DNA of 64,000 nt from Oscillospiraceae bacterium (GCA_015066595.1 SVNZ01000002.1:248001-312000), one strand, 5' to 3'. Positions 41,026 through 50,854 are shown, counted from the first letter of the stretch. Notes: generated by a model not told the origin, from the sequence alone. A program made the numbers and translations.

Positions 41026-43017
41026 ATGAAAAAAATAATAAGCCTTGTGCTTATTTGCGTGTTAGTTATCTCTATAACTACAGTAGGCATGATGGCATGC
41101 TCTGCACAAAACGTAGCGGTTTCTCCTACAGGAGATACAAACGTCACCGCAGCTACTACAGCAGGTCTTTATGCTCACGCTTACTCAGGAGTTGACAGCG
41201 AAGCATGGGTCAAATGGTACGAAAAAGACGGTAAAAATTATTTCTTTATGCCTACTTGTACTAACGCTAATGCTATCGAAATCTACAATGCTTACAGTAC
41301 AGATGCTGTAATAAACGGTACTACCATCAAAAGTGGCAACGCTGCTACTATAAGCTGTGTTGAAAACACAGATTTCACTGTATCTGTTAATAACAAAACA
41401 TATACAGCTAATGTTATGCGCTCAGATACTGAAGCGGCTGTTTTTATCAACAACCCTAGCGACTTTGGTGGCAAAAACCTGTGGGATTATCTGACCGAAG
41501 ATAAAAGTAACGACGCTACTGCTACTTCTGCTGTTTTAGATGACAAAGGTAAAATCGACAACACTTCTATCAAAAAAATTAAAGGCAGAGGTAACACTTC
41601 CTGGGACGCTGACAAAAAAGGTTTCAACATCACTTACAACGACGCTGTTGAAATCGGCACTATGCAGAAATGCAAGAAGTTTTCTATCATATCTAACTTC
41701 CAGGATGCATCACTCACTCGTAACAGACTTCTCTATGATTTGGCCGATGAAATCGGTGTGCCATATGCTTCTGATTCCCGTTTTGCAGAAATTTACGTAA
41801 ACGGTGAGTATATCGGCAACTACCAGGTATGCGAAAAAGTCGATGTCGGCAAAAACACTTTGATGCCTGATATCGATGATGAAGACTACTTAAACTACTG
41901 TGACGGTAGCCAGACTGATTTTGAGTTTGTATGCGAAATCGACGCAGGTCCTGATGATGATGACTTCACAGTAAAAGCTACTAACGGTAACAACCTCACT
42001 ATGAAATCACCGGAACTCGAAAAAGGTGATCCTAACTACTCAAAAACCCAAAGATACATCAAGGCAAAGTACGATGCAATGTACAGAAAAGTCATTCAGA
42101 ACGCAAGCGATGTGAACGAATACATTGATATCGAATCTCTCGCTCAGGTTTATCTCATCAATGAGCTCGGTAAAAACTGGGACGCTGGTGCGGGTAGCTT
42201 CTTCTTTGTTTACAAACAAGATGAGTCAGGCAAATACAAGTTCTATGCTTCTCCTGTATGGGACTACGATAACTCTTTGGGTAACGCAAGAGGTGTCGAG
42301 GGTGACCTCAAAAACTTAGGCATCAAAGACTACGAAGAGCCTACAGGCTGGTTTGCAAAACTCAAAAACGGTTATCGTGGACCAAACTTCCTGAAAGAGT
42401 CTATCGCAAAATGTGATGCACTTAACGACATTATCCCGACTGTCTGGTTCGAGCAATTTGTCCCTGCTATCGAAACTAAACTCAAAGGTAATGGTCTGAA
42501 CGATACAGAGCTTTATTCAGCAGATGTATATCTTTCATATCTTACAAAGAGTGCTGCTATGAACTACATTCGTTGGGACATTATACAGGAGCCTCAGTGG
42601 GTTGCCGACCACGATTCTATCAAAGAATGCACAGCTACTTATACATATAATAAATACAGCCAGATAACAAACGTTGACTACAAGCAAAACACAGTTGCTA
42701 CAAAATATACTGCACATGAGTTTGCTGACGAATACAAATATATGATAGACTGGACATGTTCTCGTGCAGCATGGATGTCAAATGAATATTTCGATTCTTA
42801 CATCCCTGAAGCTGCATCAGAATTAAAGGGTGACGCTGATAATAACGGTGATGTTAATATAATGGACGCTACAGCTATCCAAAGACATTTGGCAGAGTTG
42901 AAATCGTTGTCAAATATCGGATTGTATCAAGCCGAAACAACCAACGACTCCAATGTCACTGTTATGGACGCTACACAAATCCAACGATTTTTAGCTGAGA
43001 TTATAGATACGCTGTAA
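41026..43017 (+). CDS. Secreted CotH kinase-like protein with C-terminal dockerin (tandem paralogue)
   Basis: IKKIKGRGNTSWDADKKGFNITY...CEKVDVGKNTLMPD...SPVWDYDNSLGNARG; dockerin GDADNNGDVNIMDATAIQRHLAE. ATG at 41026. Confidence 0.92.
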   Translation: MKKIISLVLICVLVISITTVGMMACSAQNVAVSPTGDTNVTAATTAGLYAHAYSGVDSEAWVKWYEKDGKNYFFMPTCTNANAIEIYNAYSTDAVINGTTIKSGNAATISCVENTDFTVSVNNKTYTANVMRSDTEAAVFINNPSDFGGKNLWDYLTEDKSNDATATSAVLDDKGKIDNTSIKKIKGRGNTSWDADKKGFNITYNDAVEIGTMQKCKKFSIISNFQDASLTRNRLLYDLADEIGVPYASDSRFAEIYVNGEYIGNYQVCEKVDVGKNTLMPDIDDEDYLNYCDGSQTDFEFVCEIDAGPDDDDFTVKATNGNNLTMKSPELEKGDPNYSKTQRYIKAKYDAMYRKVIQNASDVNEYIDIESLAQVYLINELGKNWDAGAGSFFFVYKQDESGKYKFYASPVWDYDNSLGNARGVEGDLKNLGIKDYEEPTGWFAKLKNGYRGPNFLKESIAKCDALNDIIPTVWFEQFVPAIETKLKGNGLNDTELYSADVYLSYLTKSAAMNYIRWDIIQEPQWVADHDSIKECTATYTYNKYSQITNVDYKQNTVATKYTAHEFADEYKYMIDWTCSRAAWMSNEYFDSYIPEAASELKGDADNNGDVNIMDATAIQRHLAELKSLSNIGLYQAETTNDSNVTVMDATQIQRFLAEIIDTL

Positions 43018-43044
43018 AAGAATAGAGGAATATTATGGTGCCAC

Positions 43045-43073
43045 TTGATTTTGTAACACTTTTGTTATATAAT
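43045..43073 (+). promoter_or_regulatory. Sigma70-type promoter bracketed by an inverted repeat
   Basis: TTGATT (43045-43050), 17 bp, TATAAT (43068-43073), flanked by GTGCCAC (43038-43044) and GTGGCAC (43078-43084). Confidence 0.6.
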
Positions 43074-43120
43074 TTGAGTGGCACTTTTTAGTTAGGAATA
43101 TAATAAAAAGGAGAATTAAC

Positions 43121-43918
43121 ATGAAAAAACTTTTTAGTGTTCTTTTAGTCGCGGCTATTGTACTGTCTTTATGTGTGGTTTCTATCAGTGCTGAAAACTC
43201 TTCAAACCCTAATCTGCCTACTGTTGAGAAATCTTACTCTGTCAAAGCAGGCGACATCATCCAGTACACTGTCTATATGAACATAAACTCTAATAACAAA
43301 GTATGTAGCCTTGATGCTACTACTTTCTATAGTGACAATCTGCAGTTTATACCGGATCTTGATAAATACGGTGACAACAACCTGGATAAAATGTTCCCAA
43401 TACTCTCTATCGCAACTGTTACTAACTTAAACGGAGTAAACGGAGGAATTATCTATAATTATTCCAGTGCTCAAAATGGTAGACGTTTTAATGAAGACGA
43501 TTGTGTCCTTGCTACTTTTACATTTTTAGCTAAAGAGGACGGTACCGCTACCATTTCTACCGTGATGAAGTGTCTGGCAATGATGGACAGCGACAGTAAC
43601 ATGGTGGTTATAGTTGACCAGGATTTAGGCTTAGTTAAGCAAAACAACTTCACCACAACAAACACTATCAAAAAGACAGGCACCGCAAAGATGTACGGCG
43701 ACGTAAACGGTGATGGAAAAATTTCTCTCGGTGGTGACGCTGTTTATATTCAAAAGCATCTTGCTCAGCAGGATCTCACTAACTTCGACGAAACTGTAGC
43801 CGATGTTAATGGCGATGGTAAAATCACTCTCGGTGGAGATGCTGTAAATATTCAGAAATATCTTGCTCAGCAGGATCTACCTGACAACATCGTTGTAGGC
43901 GAATATATTATCCCTTAA
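43121..43918 (+). CDS. Secreted cohesin-like-domain protein with divergent C-terminal dockerin
   Basis: Signal peptide; VKAGDIIQYTVYMNINSNNKVCSLDATTFYSDNLQF...CVLATFTFLAKEDGTATIS resembles cohesin; duplicated GDVNGDGKISLGGDAVYIQKHLAQQDL / DVNGDGKITLGGDAVNIQKYLAQQDL. Confidence 0.8.
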   Translation: MKKLFSVLLVAAIVLSLCVVSISAENSSNPNLPTVEKSYSVKAGDIIQYTVYMNINSNNKVCSLDATTFYSDNLQFIPDLDKYGDNNLDKMFPILSIATVTNLNGVNGGIIYNYSSAQNGRRFNEDDCVLATFTFLAKEDGTATISTVMKCLAMMDSDSNMVVIVDQDLGLVKQNNFTTTNTIKKTGTAKMYGDVNGDGKISLGGDAVYIQKHLAQQDLTNFDETVADVNGDGKITLGGDAVNIQKYLAQQDLPDNIVVGEYIIP

Positions 43919-43938
43919 AACCTGATTTTAAAGAACTG

Positions 43939-43968
43939 ACCGACCGGAGCTTACTTCGGTCGGTTTTT
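43939..43968 (+). terminator. Rho-independent terminator
   Basis: ACCGACCGGAGCTTACTTCGGTCGGTTTTTG. Confidence 0.65.
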
Positions 43969-44028
43969 GTTGACCTGAAAACATAAAAGATGTATAGTAA
44001 AATCAGCACATCACACAAGGAGAACGCT

Positions 44029-44829
44029 ATGGTTATTGATACACACACTCACATTGGCACCATGCTCAACTTTGATATGAGAGAAGAGCACATTCTCTAT
44101 ATGATGAAAGAGTATAGTATTGACCACTGCATAGTTTCAAACTCAGAGTGCGCCACGCACGACCACAATCAAAAAGAGATTCCCAAAAAATATCGCAAAA
44201 GCCATGTTGATACAAACCTGCGTGCTATCAAATTCGCTCGTGAAAATATGGGGAAGATTTCGGCCGCATTGTGGGTCAATCCTCACGAAGACTATACCCC
44301 TATCGACGAAATGATAAAAGACAACCGTGATGTAATCACTGCTATCAAACTCCACCCGTTTCACGCAAATCTCAGGTTTGACAGCGAGCTCATCAAACCG
44401 TATTTAGCACTGGCTCAAAAGTATTCTTTGCCGATAGTCACCCACACAGGAAACGGTGAGTGCGACGATGTAAAACTTGTCTACAACGTAGCAAAAAACT
44501 ATCCTGATGTTAATTTTGTTATGGTGCATATGGGACTTGGCACCGATAACAATGAAGCCATAGACCTCATATCAAAACTTCCTAACCTCTATGGCGATAC
44601 TACCTGGGTCAGCATAAAGAGCACACTGAAATTCTTAGAAATCTGTGGTGACGATAAAATCGTTTTCGGCTCAGACGCACCGATAGACGGAAAAGACACT
44701 TATCTTGATAACGGCAAGGGCGAACGCAGCTTGTATCAGGCATATTTTAATGAGTTCAGAGATATGGTAAGTGAAGACACATACGAAAAAATAATGTACA
44801 AAAACGCTCAAAAGCTATTTAAAATTTAA
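44029..44829 (+). CDS. Amidohydrolase-family (metal-dependent hydrolase) protein
   Basis: MVIDTHTHIGTML...AIKLHPFHANLRFD...THTGNGECDD...MVHMGLG...IVFGSDAPID. ATG at 44029 after AAGGAG. Confidence 0.85.
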   Translation: MVIDTHTHIGTMLNFDMREEHILYMMKEYSIDHCIVSNSECATHDHNQKEIPKKYRKSHVDTNLRAIKFARENMGKISAALWVNPHEDYTPIDEMIKDNRDVITAIKLHPFHANLRFDSELIKPYLALAQKYSLPIVTHTGNGECDDVKLVYNVAKNYPDVNFVMVHMGLGTDNNEAIDLISKLPNLYGDTTWVSIKSTLKFLEICGDDKIVFGSDAPIDGKDTYLDNGKGERSLYQAYFNEFRDMVSEDTYEKIMYKNAQKLFKI

Positions 44830-44840
44830 AAGCGTATATA

Positions 44841-44871
44841 AAAAAGGCAGTTCAAAAGAACTGCCTTTTGC
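44841..44871. terminator. Bidirectional terminator
   Basis: AAAAAGGCAGTTCAAAAGAACTGCCTTTT between convergent genes. Confidence 0.7.
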
Positions 44872-44879
44872 AATTTATT

Positions 44880-45548
44880 TTACTTGTCTTTTCTCTTGTA
44901 GCGGAAGAGAGTGTTTTCTGCCCATTCTCGGTCTATTTTGATAAAGCCGGAGAGCTTTTTATCGTTCTGACAGATTTCGCTCACTATCTGCGCTGAACGA
45001 GCATAAACCTCAAGTCTAGCTGACTGAACATACGGTTCGTGGTCTTCTCCAACAAAGAAAGTGAAACCCATTGTATTTGTCTCACGATTATACAGTGAAA
45101 GATATCCCTCTTCGACACGTTTTAGGTCGTGCTTTTTAGCGACCGTCTCACTGATAGCAAGCTTTGTGAGCTCAACAGCCATATCATCTAGACCCGACTC
45201 AAAGATGAAAACCTTTTCTTTAAACGAGTTGAAGTCCGGTGTAATACGCTTTGTAATACCCTTGAGATTTCTGTAATCTTCTTCAAGTGATCTATCCTCA
45301 AGCTGAAAACGGTCAATCTGCGGTATGAGATATATCATAAAACGACGCTTCATATCATTATAAAGAAGCGGATATGTAAATCTGCCTTCGTATCCACAGT
45401 TTTCACATTTCCACTTGAGCAGTTTTTCTGAAAGCAGATCTTCTCTAAACTGTGGGTCGTTTGTCGCATTTATGCTGATATAAAGATGTGCGCTTGTGAC
45501 CTCACTACAGTTAGGACACGCAACCTCTTTAGATATGACATTAGACAT
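44880..45548 (-). CDS. CpXC-domain protein
   Basis: VACPNCSEVTSAHLYISINATNDPQFREDLLSEKLLKWKCENCGYEGRFTYPLLYND. Confidence 0.85.
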   Translation of the reverse strand: MSNVISKEVACPNCSEVTSAHLYISINATNDPQFREDLLSEKLLKWKCENCGYEGRFTYPLLYNDMKRRFMIYLIPQIDRFQLEDRSLEEDYRNLKGITKRITPDFNSFKEKVFIFESGLDDMAVELTKLAISETVAKKHDLKRVEEGYLSLYNRETNTMGFTFFVGEDHEPYVQSARLEVYARSAQIVSEICQNDKKLSGFIKIDREWAENTLFRYKRKDK

Positions 45549-45617
45549 TTTTCACACCTCCACTGTACTATAATTTAATTATAACAAGAAACGCAAATAA
45601 TGCAAGAAAAATAGTTG

Positions 45618-45646
45618 TTGATTTTATGCTTGCTATCTGCGATAAT
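45618..45646 (+). promoter_or_regulatory. Sigma70-type promoter
   Basis: TTGATT (45618-45623), 17 bp, GATAAT (45641-45646). Confidence 0.5.
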
Positions 45647-45680
45647 ATAGATACAAAAGTTCATAATAGGAGGTAATATT

Positions 45681-46439
45681 ATGGATATCAAAAAGGAATT
45701 AAAACAAGGTGTAAAACTCGCAGCTGATGCTGCTACTGATATTGCACAGACTTTAGTTGAAAAAAACCGTATGCGTGCTAACGCCAACCGCATCAAACAG
45801 GTCATCAAAGGCGACACAGAGCTTAAAAATCAAGCATATATCGAACTCGGACGCTATTTTTATGACAACCTCAGAGATGACGCAAACGACGAGTGTGAGG
45901 CGCTGTGCGTTGTTATAGACAAAACTACAGCTCGTATCTCAAAAGCATCTAAAAAATACGTTGAACTTATCAGCGACGCAAAAGATTTGAAAGTGCCTAG
46001 CGAAAATACAGACAAAATCAAAAAGGCTGTGAGCGATAAAGCCCAAAAAACTAAAGATGCTACCGAAGCCAAGGTATCTGATATAAAAGACAAAGCCACA
46101 AAAACCGTAAAACAAGCTAAAGACAAAGCTGTTGATATGGGAACAAAAGCTAAGGAAAAAGCTACTGACCTAACAGATAAAGCAAAAACCACAGCAATGG
46201 ACTTAACCGCTAAAACAAAAGAAACCGTCGCAGATTTCTCTGATAAAGCAAAGGACAAGTTCGACGATTTCAGATCTTTCATCGCTCCTGACGAAGATTT
46301 GGACGATATCATCAACGGTAACGATGAGCTCGAAGATATGATTGCACAGCAAGAGGAAATCATCAAGAAAGCAGAAACAAAGACTAACATTGACTTAGAA
46401 GTTGACGACGAAGAGTCCCCTGAAGATTTTACTTTTTAA
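45681..46439 (+). CDS. Lys/Ala-rich amphipathic helical repeat protein (LEA/apolipoprotein-like)
   Basis: KDKATKTVKQAKDKAVDMGTKAKEKATDLTDKAKTTAMDLTAKTKETVADFSDKAKDKFDDF low-complexity helical repeat; RBS GGAGG. Confidence 0.75.
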   Translation: MDIKKELKQGVKLAADAATDIAQTLVEKNRMRANANRIKQVIKGDTELKNQAYIELGRYFYDNLRDDANDECEALCVVIDKTTARISKASKKYVELISDAKDLKVPSENTDKIKKAVSDKAQKTKDATEAKVSDIKDKATKTVKQAKDKAVDMGTKAKEKATDLTDKAKTTAMDLTAKTKETVADFSDKAKDKFDDFRSFIAPDEDLDDIINGNDELEDMIAQQEEIIKKAETKTNIDLEVDDEESPEDFTF

Positions 46440-46457
46440 AAACCAACACATATAATA

Positions 46458-46490
46458 AACCGCCCACATCTTTTGATGCAGGCGGTTTTT
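46458..46490. terminator. Bidirectional terminator
   Basis: AACCGCCCACATCTTTTGATGCAGGCGGTTTTTG between convergent genes. Confidence 0.6.
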
Positions 46491-46493
46491 GTT

Positions 46494-49232
46494 TTATTCT
46501 TCTGTTTTTTCTTCAACTTCTACTGCTGCTGATTTATCTTTATTCTCTTTCTTTTTAAAGAAGTCTTTTTTTGTGCACAGAAAAACCAATCCTGCAAAAA
46601 CCAGAATAGAAGTAAGCGTCAAAATAAGTCCAAGCACAAAACCCTGTGGACAGTATTTGAGTTTGATGTCGTGCTCACCTTTTTTGAGTTTGAACGCAAC
46701 CAGCGCATTACCAACAGGAGTGACTTCTACTTCTTCTCCATCAACATACGCTGTCCAACCCTTGTCATAAGAGATAGATGTATAGAACAATCCGTCCTCC
46801 TTAACATCTATTGTACCCTCAATGAGAGTGTCGGTAGACTTTGTACAGTTGAGAGTGCTCTGTGAAAGCTTCTCAACACCTTTTTCGAACAGCTCTTCGT
46901 TGAACATATTACAGTACACATATGCTGAACCGGTTGTAACATCAGAAAGGTCGGCATAAAGCGAAAGCTTGTCGCCTTCTTCGACCTTACCCATCTGCAT
47001 AATATACGGACGTTTTACATAATTAGTAACTACTGTGTTGTCATTGAGCTTGATATCAACACTGTCAGAATCACTACACTGGAAGTATGCATACGCTGTA
47101 CCGTCATATGGTGCGGTGTAATTATACTTCAAATGCGGTTGCTGTGAAGTGTCTTTCAACTCGTAGCTATAGTTTCCATAGCTGTTTTTTGTAACAGAGA
47201 ATACTTCGTAATCAGTATGACCTTGCGATACTACATCAAGAGGCTGATACAGCTCACCGTCGAGCCCTGTTGCCAGTCGGAAAATCTCATTTTGGTTGTA
47301 GAACGGATTGGATGTCGCTGTAGTAGGATCAAACTCTAACAGCTCCTCATTGACCATAAAGCCCTGAGTAACATAGCTTTTATTATTAAACAGCTTTACA
47401 CTGCCTTCCTGATATATAAGTTCTAAGTGGTCGCTGTCAAGAAACACACCGTTTGGTGATATAAGATACTTGATATTAAGCATCAGGTTAGTAAATGGAG
47501 AACTCTCCTGATATGTGTATCGGTTACTTGCTACCCAACCGCATATGCCGAATTTTTCCATATATGCGGTGATATCACTATTTACAACAGAGCTGAACAT
47601 TGATACTCCGTTTATGCCGATAAGTGCGTTGTCATTTAATGTGTGATACTTGGTAACTTCTGTTCTAAACAGGTCTTCGTTGTCTTTTTCTACTTCGTCA
47701 ATATGCTCGACAACGTCCAGCGTGTTACTTGTGCCGAGTGGATACGATGTAGTTGTGGTTGAACCGACCGCTTTGGTGCCAATATATGCAGCACATGTAC
47801 CCTCTGCAAGACAGATAATAGCAAGTGCTAGAGATAACGACTGCTTAGGCACAACTTTAAGTACATACAGACACAACCATGCAACAATAAGAAACGCTAT
47901 GAATGCTGTTGCGATAACAACCTTTTTATCCTGGAATTTGGAAGCTATTATGGTAACACAGATAACCAAAGACACCGTAATCATTATATGTGTGAGCTTC
48001 GTGTGCTCCATATTCATCAGCGCTCTGTAAGCCATCGTCACAAGAACAAACGAGAACAAGAACGAAAATCTGTGCGGAAGCATATTAGGGAAGTGGAAAC
48101 CGTGCCATATAAAGTCAAGCTGTCTTACAATAAAGCTCATAATAAAGAATAGTAGCAACACACCACCGGCAATACGCTCACGAATCTTTATTTTAGAACA
48201 AGTGAAGAACAACCCAGCGAGCACCAGCGCTATCATTCCACAATAGATGTTAGGCAATCCTTCTTTTGTAGTAGGCTCAATGAAAGCTACCGAGTTAGAA
48301 ATAACCTTTGCTATAGCCTGCATTGTGCCTTTGAAATCAGCTGTGTCACCGATATTTATAGCATAAGTGGTTGGAAACGTGTTATCTGATGAGTGGGTAG
48401 ACCCCAGCGCAATCGCAGTCGGCAAAGTGAGTATCGCTGTCATAGCAAGCGACATCACTGAAAAACCAACCATTTTAAAGAAGTTTAAAAACAATGTCTT
48501 TACATTTTTATACTCTACTATACAGTAAACTATGCTCACCAGTACCACGAATATACAGATAAACAAACCGATATAGTAGTTAGCAAGAACAGAAAGTGCC
48601 AGCGAAATAACATAAAGCTTGAACTTACCATCTTTGAGCAACGCTACCGTACCTGCCACAACCAGCGGTAAAAGTGCAACCGTATCAAGCCATATAACAT
48701 TCCAGTAGTAGCCCATAATAAACGAGCACAACGCATACATGATACCAAACACAGTGACTGTGATATCACGTCTTTTGAATGTGATACGCAAAAACTGTGC
48801 AAAGAAAAATCCGGCACAACCAATTTTTACACAAGTGATAAACGCCAAAAACTCTCGCAAGTTCTCGGGTCTCACAAAAACCGAAAAGAAGTTCAGCGGA
48901 CTTGCAAGGTAGTATGCCATAAGTGCCAGATAGTTTGTACCTCCGCCGGACTTCCATGTCCACAGCAAAGACCCGCCCTCTTGCAGCTTATCCTGAAAAT
49001 CCACCAAGAACGGATAGTACTGGTGCCACAAGTCAGTAACCAGAATCTGCTGGTCGCCAAACGGTGACACTTTGAGTAGTGCGAAGCATATATATATAAG
49101 CGCAAACGGTATAAAAAACGCAAGTATCAACCATATGTTGCGTCCTATAAACGAAGCGCTTTCAGGCGGCTCAATGATAGATTGCCATGAGCTACGCTTT
49201 TTTTCGATTTTCTTAACTTTTTTTTGGCCCAT
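46494..49232 (-). CDS. YfhO-family membrane protein
   Basis: 912 aa multi-TM; DLWHQYYPFLVDFQDKLQEGGSLLWTWKSGGGTNYLALMAYYLASPLNF...LFYTSISYDKGWTAYVDGEEVEVTPVGNALVAFKLKKGEHDIKLKYCPQG. Confidence 0.93.
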   Translation of the reverse strand: MGQKKVKKIEKKRSSWQSIIEPPESASFIGRNIWLILAFFIPFALIYICFALLKVSPFGDQQILVTDLWHQYYPFLVDFQDKLQEGGSLLWTWKSGGGTNYLALMAYYLASPLNFFSVFVRPENLREFLAFITCVKIGCAGFFFAQFLRITFKRRDITVTVFGIMYALCSFIMGYYWNVIWLDTVALLPLVVAGTVALLKDGKFKLYVISLALSVLANYYIGLFICIFVVLVSIVYCIVEYKNVKTLFLNFFKMVGFSVMSLAMTAILTLPTAIALGSTHSSDNTFPTTYAINIGDTADFKGTMQAIAKVISNSVAFIEPTTKEGLPNIYCGMIALVLAGLFFTCSKIKIRERIAGGVLLLFFIMSFIVRQLDFIWHGFHFPNMLPHRFSFLFSFVLVTMAYRALMNMEHTKLTHIMITVSLVICVTIIASKFQDKKVVIATAFIAFLIVAWLCLYVLKVVPKQSLSLALAIICLAEGTCAAYIGTKAVGSTTTTSYPLGTSNTLDVVEHIDEVEKDNEDLFRTEVTKYHTLNDNALIGINGVSMFSSVVNSDITAYMEKFGICGWVASNRYTYQESSPFTNLMLNIKYLISPNGVFLDSDHLELIYQEGSVKLFNNKSYVTQGFMVNEELLEFDPTTATSNPFYNQNEIFRLATGLDGELYQPLDVVSQGHTDYEVFSVTKNSYGNYSYELKDTSQQPHLKYNYTAPYDGTAYAYFQCSDSDSVDIKLNDNTVVTNYVKRPYIMQMGKVEEGDKLSLYADLSDVTTGSAYVYCNMFNEELFEKGVEKLSQSTLNCTKSTDTLIEGTIDVKEDGLFYTSISYDKGWTAYVDGEEVEVTPVGNALVAFKLKKGEHDIKLKYCPQGFVLGLILTLTSILVFAGLVFLCTKKDFFKKKENKDKSAAVEVEEKTEE

Positions 49233-49394
49233 TTTCGTTCCTCCACATAATAATACATTATTGATTTTACCATAAATTTTTATAAGGTAAACACCCTTTT
49301 GGAATATTTACAAAATATTATTAAAAAATTTTTAAAAAGATAGACTTTTTTTGCTACTGTTGGTATAATTAAATGCATAAATGAGGTGAAACAA

Positions 49395-50339
49395 ATGAAA
49401 ACAATCGATATCGTTGTTCCTTGCTATAATGAAGAAGAGGTTCTTCCTCTTTTTGTGAAAGAAACTAACGCTGTTATAGCCACACTCCCTGACTACCGCT
49501 TCAGATATATTTTTGTTGATGATGGTAGCAAGGACAAAACGTTAGCTGTACTCAAAACTCTGGCTTCTCGTTTTATGAACGTAAAATACATATCTTTTTC
49601 CCGCAATTTCGGAAAAGAATCTGCTATGTACGCAGGACTTAAAAACTCCACAGCTGACTATGTTATTGTTATGGACGCTGATTTGCAGCACCCACCTAAG
49701 ATGTTCCCTCAGATGATAGAGGGCATAGAAGAAGGAAACGACTGCTGTGCGCTGTACAGAGCAAAGCAGACAGGTGAGAGTAAAATCAGACAGTTTGTGT
49801 CAAAGATTTTCTTCTCTTTCCAGAACAACATTTCCGACGTTAAGATGCCGGAGGGTGCTGTTGACTATCGTATTATGAGCAGAAAAATGGTCGACGCTAT
49901 TATGGAGCTTTCTGAGGTACAGAGATTTTCAAAGGGCATTTTCTGCTGGGTCGGTTTTAAGACAAAGTGGGTCGAGTACGAAAACGTTGAGCGTACCGTT
50001 GGTACTACCAAATGGAGCTTGTGGGGACTTTTCAAGTATGCACTTGATGGTATCACAGCTTTCTCCGTAACACCGCTTCGACTTATTGCGGGAATGGGCT
50101 TTGTTATTTCACTGCTTGCGTTTATTTATATCATCGTCACACTTGTGCAAACCTTGTGCTTTGGTATTGATGTACCGGGTTACGTAACGACTCTGTGTGC
50201 TACGCTGTTTTTGGGTGGTATCATCGAGCTTTCTGTCGGCATCTTGGGCGAATATATCGGCAGGATTTATATGGAAACCAAGCACCGCCCTATCTATATC
50301 GCAGATGAAACCAATTTGGACAAGGATGAAACAATCTGA
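49395..50339 (+). CDS. Polyprenyl-phosphate glycosyltransferase, GtrB/DPM1-like GT2
   Basis: IDIVVPCYNEEEVLPLFVKE...VDDGSKDKT...MDADLQHPPKMFPQM... and two C-terminal TM helices. ATG at 49395 with GAGG RBS. Confidence 0.93.
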   Translation: MKTIDIVVPCYNEEEVLPLFVKETNAVIATLPDYRFRYIFVDDGSKDKTLAVLKTLASRFMNVKYISFSRNFGKESAMYAGLKNSTADYVIVMDADLQHPPKMFPQMIEGIEEGNDCCALYRAKQTGESKIRQFVSKIFFSFQNNISDVKMPEGAVDYRIMSRKMVDAIMELSEVQRFSKGIFCWVGFKTKWVEYENVERTVGTTKWSLWGLFKYALDGITAFSVTPLRLIAGMGFVISLLAFIYIIVTLVQTLCFGIDVPGYVTTLCATLFLGGIIELSVGILGEYIGRIYMETKHRPIYIADETNLDKDETI

Positions 50340-50377
50340 TGACTGCAATAAAAGCGAATAATAGAAAGGAATAACCT

Positions 50378-50854
50378 ATGTTAGCTTTTATAAAAAAGTT
50401 TTTCGATATTAAATTCTGGAAATTTCTAGGTGTAGGTGTAATCAACACGCTCATCGGTGAAGGGTTGAAATTCTTGCTGTTCAATCTTTTTAAAATCGGT
50501 GTCTGGGCTTCTTCCATAATAGGCATGGTAGTCGGAAGCACTGCAAGTTATTTTTTGAACAAACATTTCACCTTTAAAAACAAAGACAAGGGATGGAAGC
50601 CTGTAGTAAGATTTGTGATAAATATAGCGATATGCTTCACTTTAGCAAATGTCATCGCTTTACCTTTAGTAGAAAAATTCTGTCTTGCTCATTCTATCAC
50701 CATGTTCGGTTGGAGCGTGGAAACCTTTGCGGGTAACGCTTCTATGATTGTCGGTTCCTGCTTGTTCGTTGCATTCAACTACATTGGTCAGCGCTTCTTT
50801 GCTTTTAAAAACCAGGACGAATCAACAAACACAGAATTAACACAAGATGATTAA
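50378..50854 (+). CDS. GtrA family membrane protein
   Basis: 158 aa, four TM; KFLGVGVINTLIGEGLKFLLFN...VGSTASYFLNKHFTFKNK...ASMIVGSCLFVAFNYIGQRFFAFKN. Confidence 0.88.
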   Translation: MLAFIKKFFDIKFWKFLGVGVINTLIGEGLKFLLFNLFKIGVWASSIIGMVVGSTASYFLNKHFTFKNKDKGWKPVVRFVINIAICFTLANVIALPLVEKFCLAHSITMFGWSVETFAGNASMIVGSCLFVAFNYIGQRFFAFKNQDESTNTELTQDD

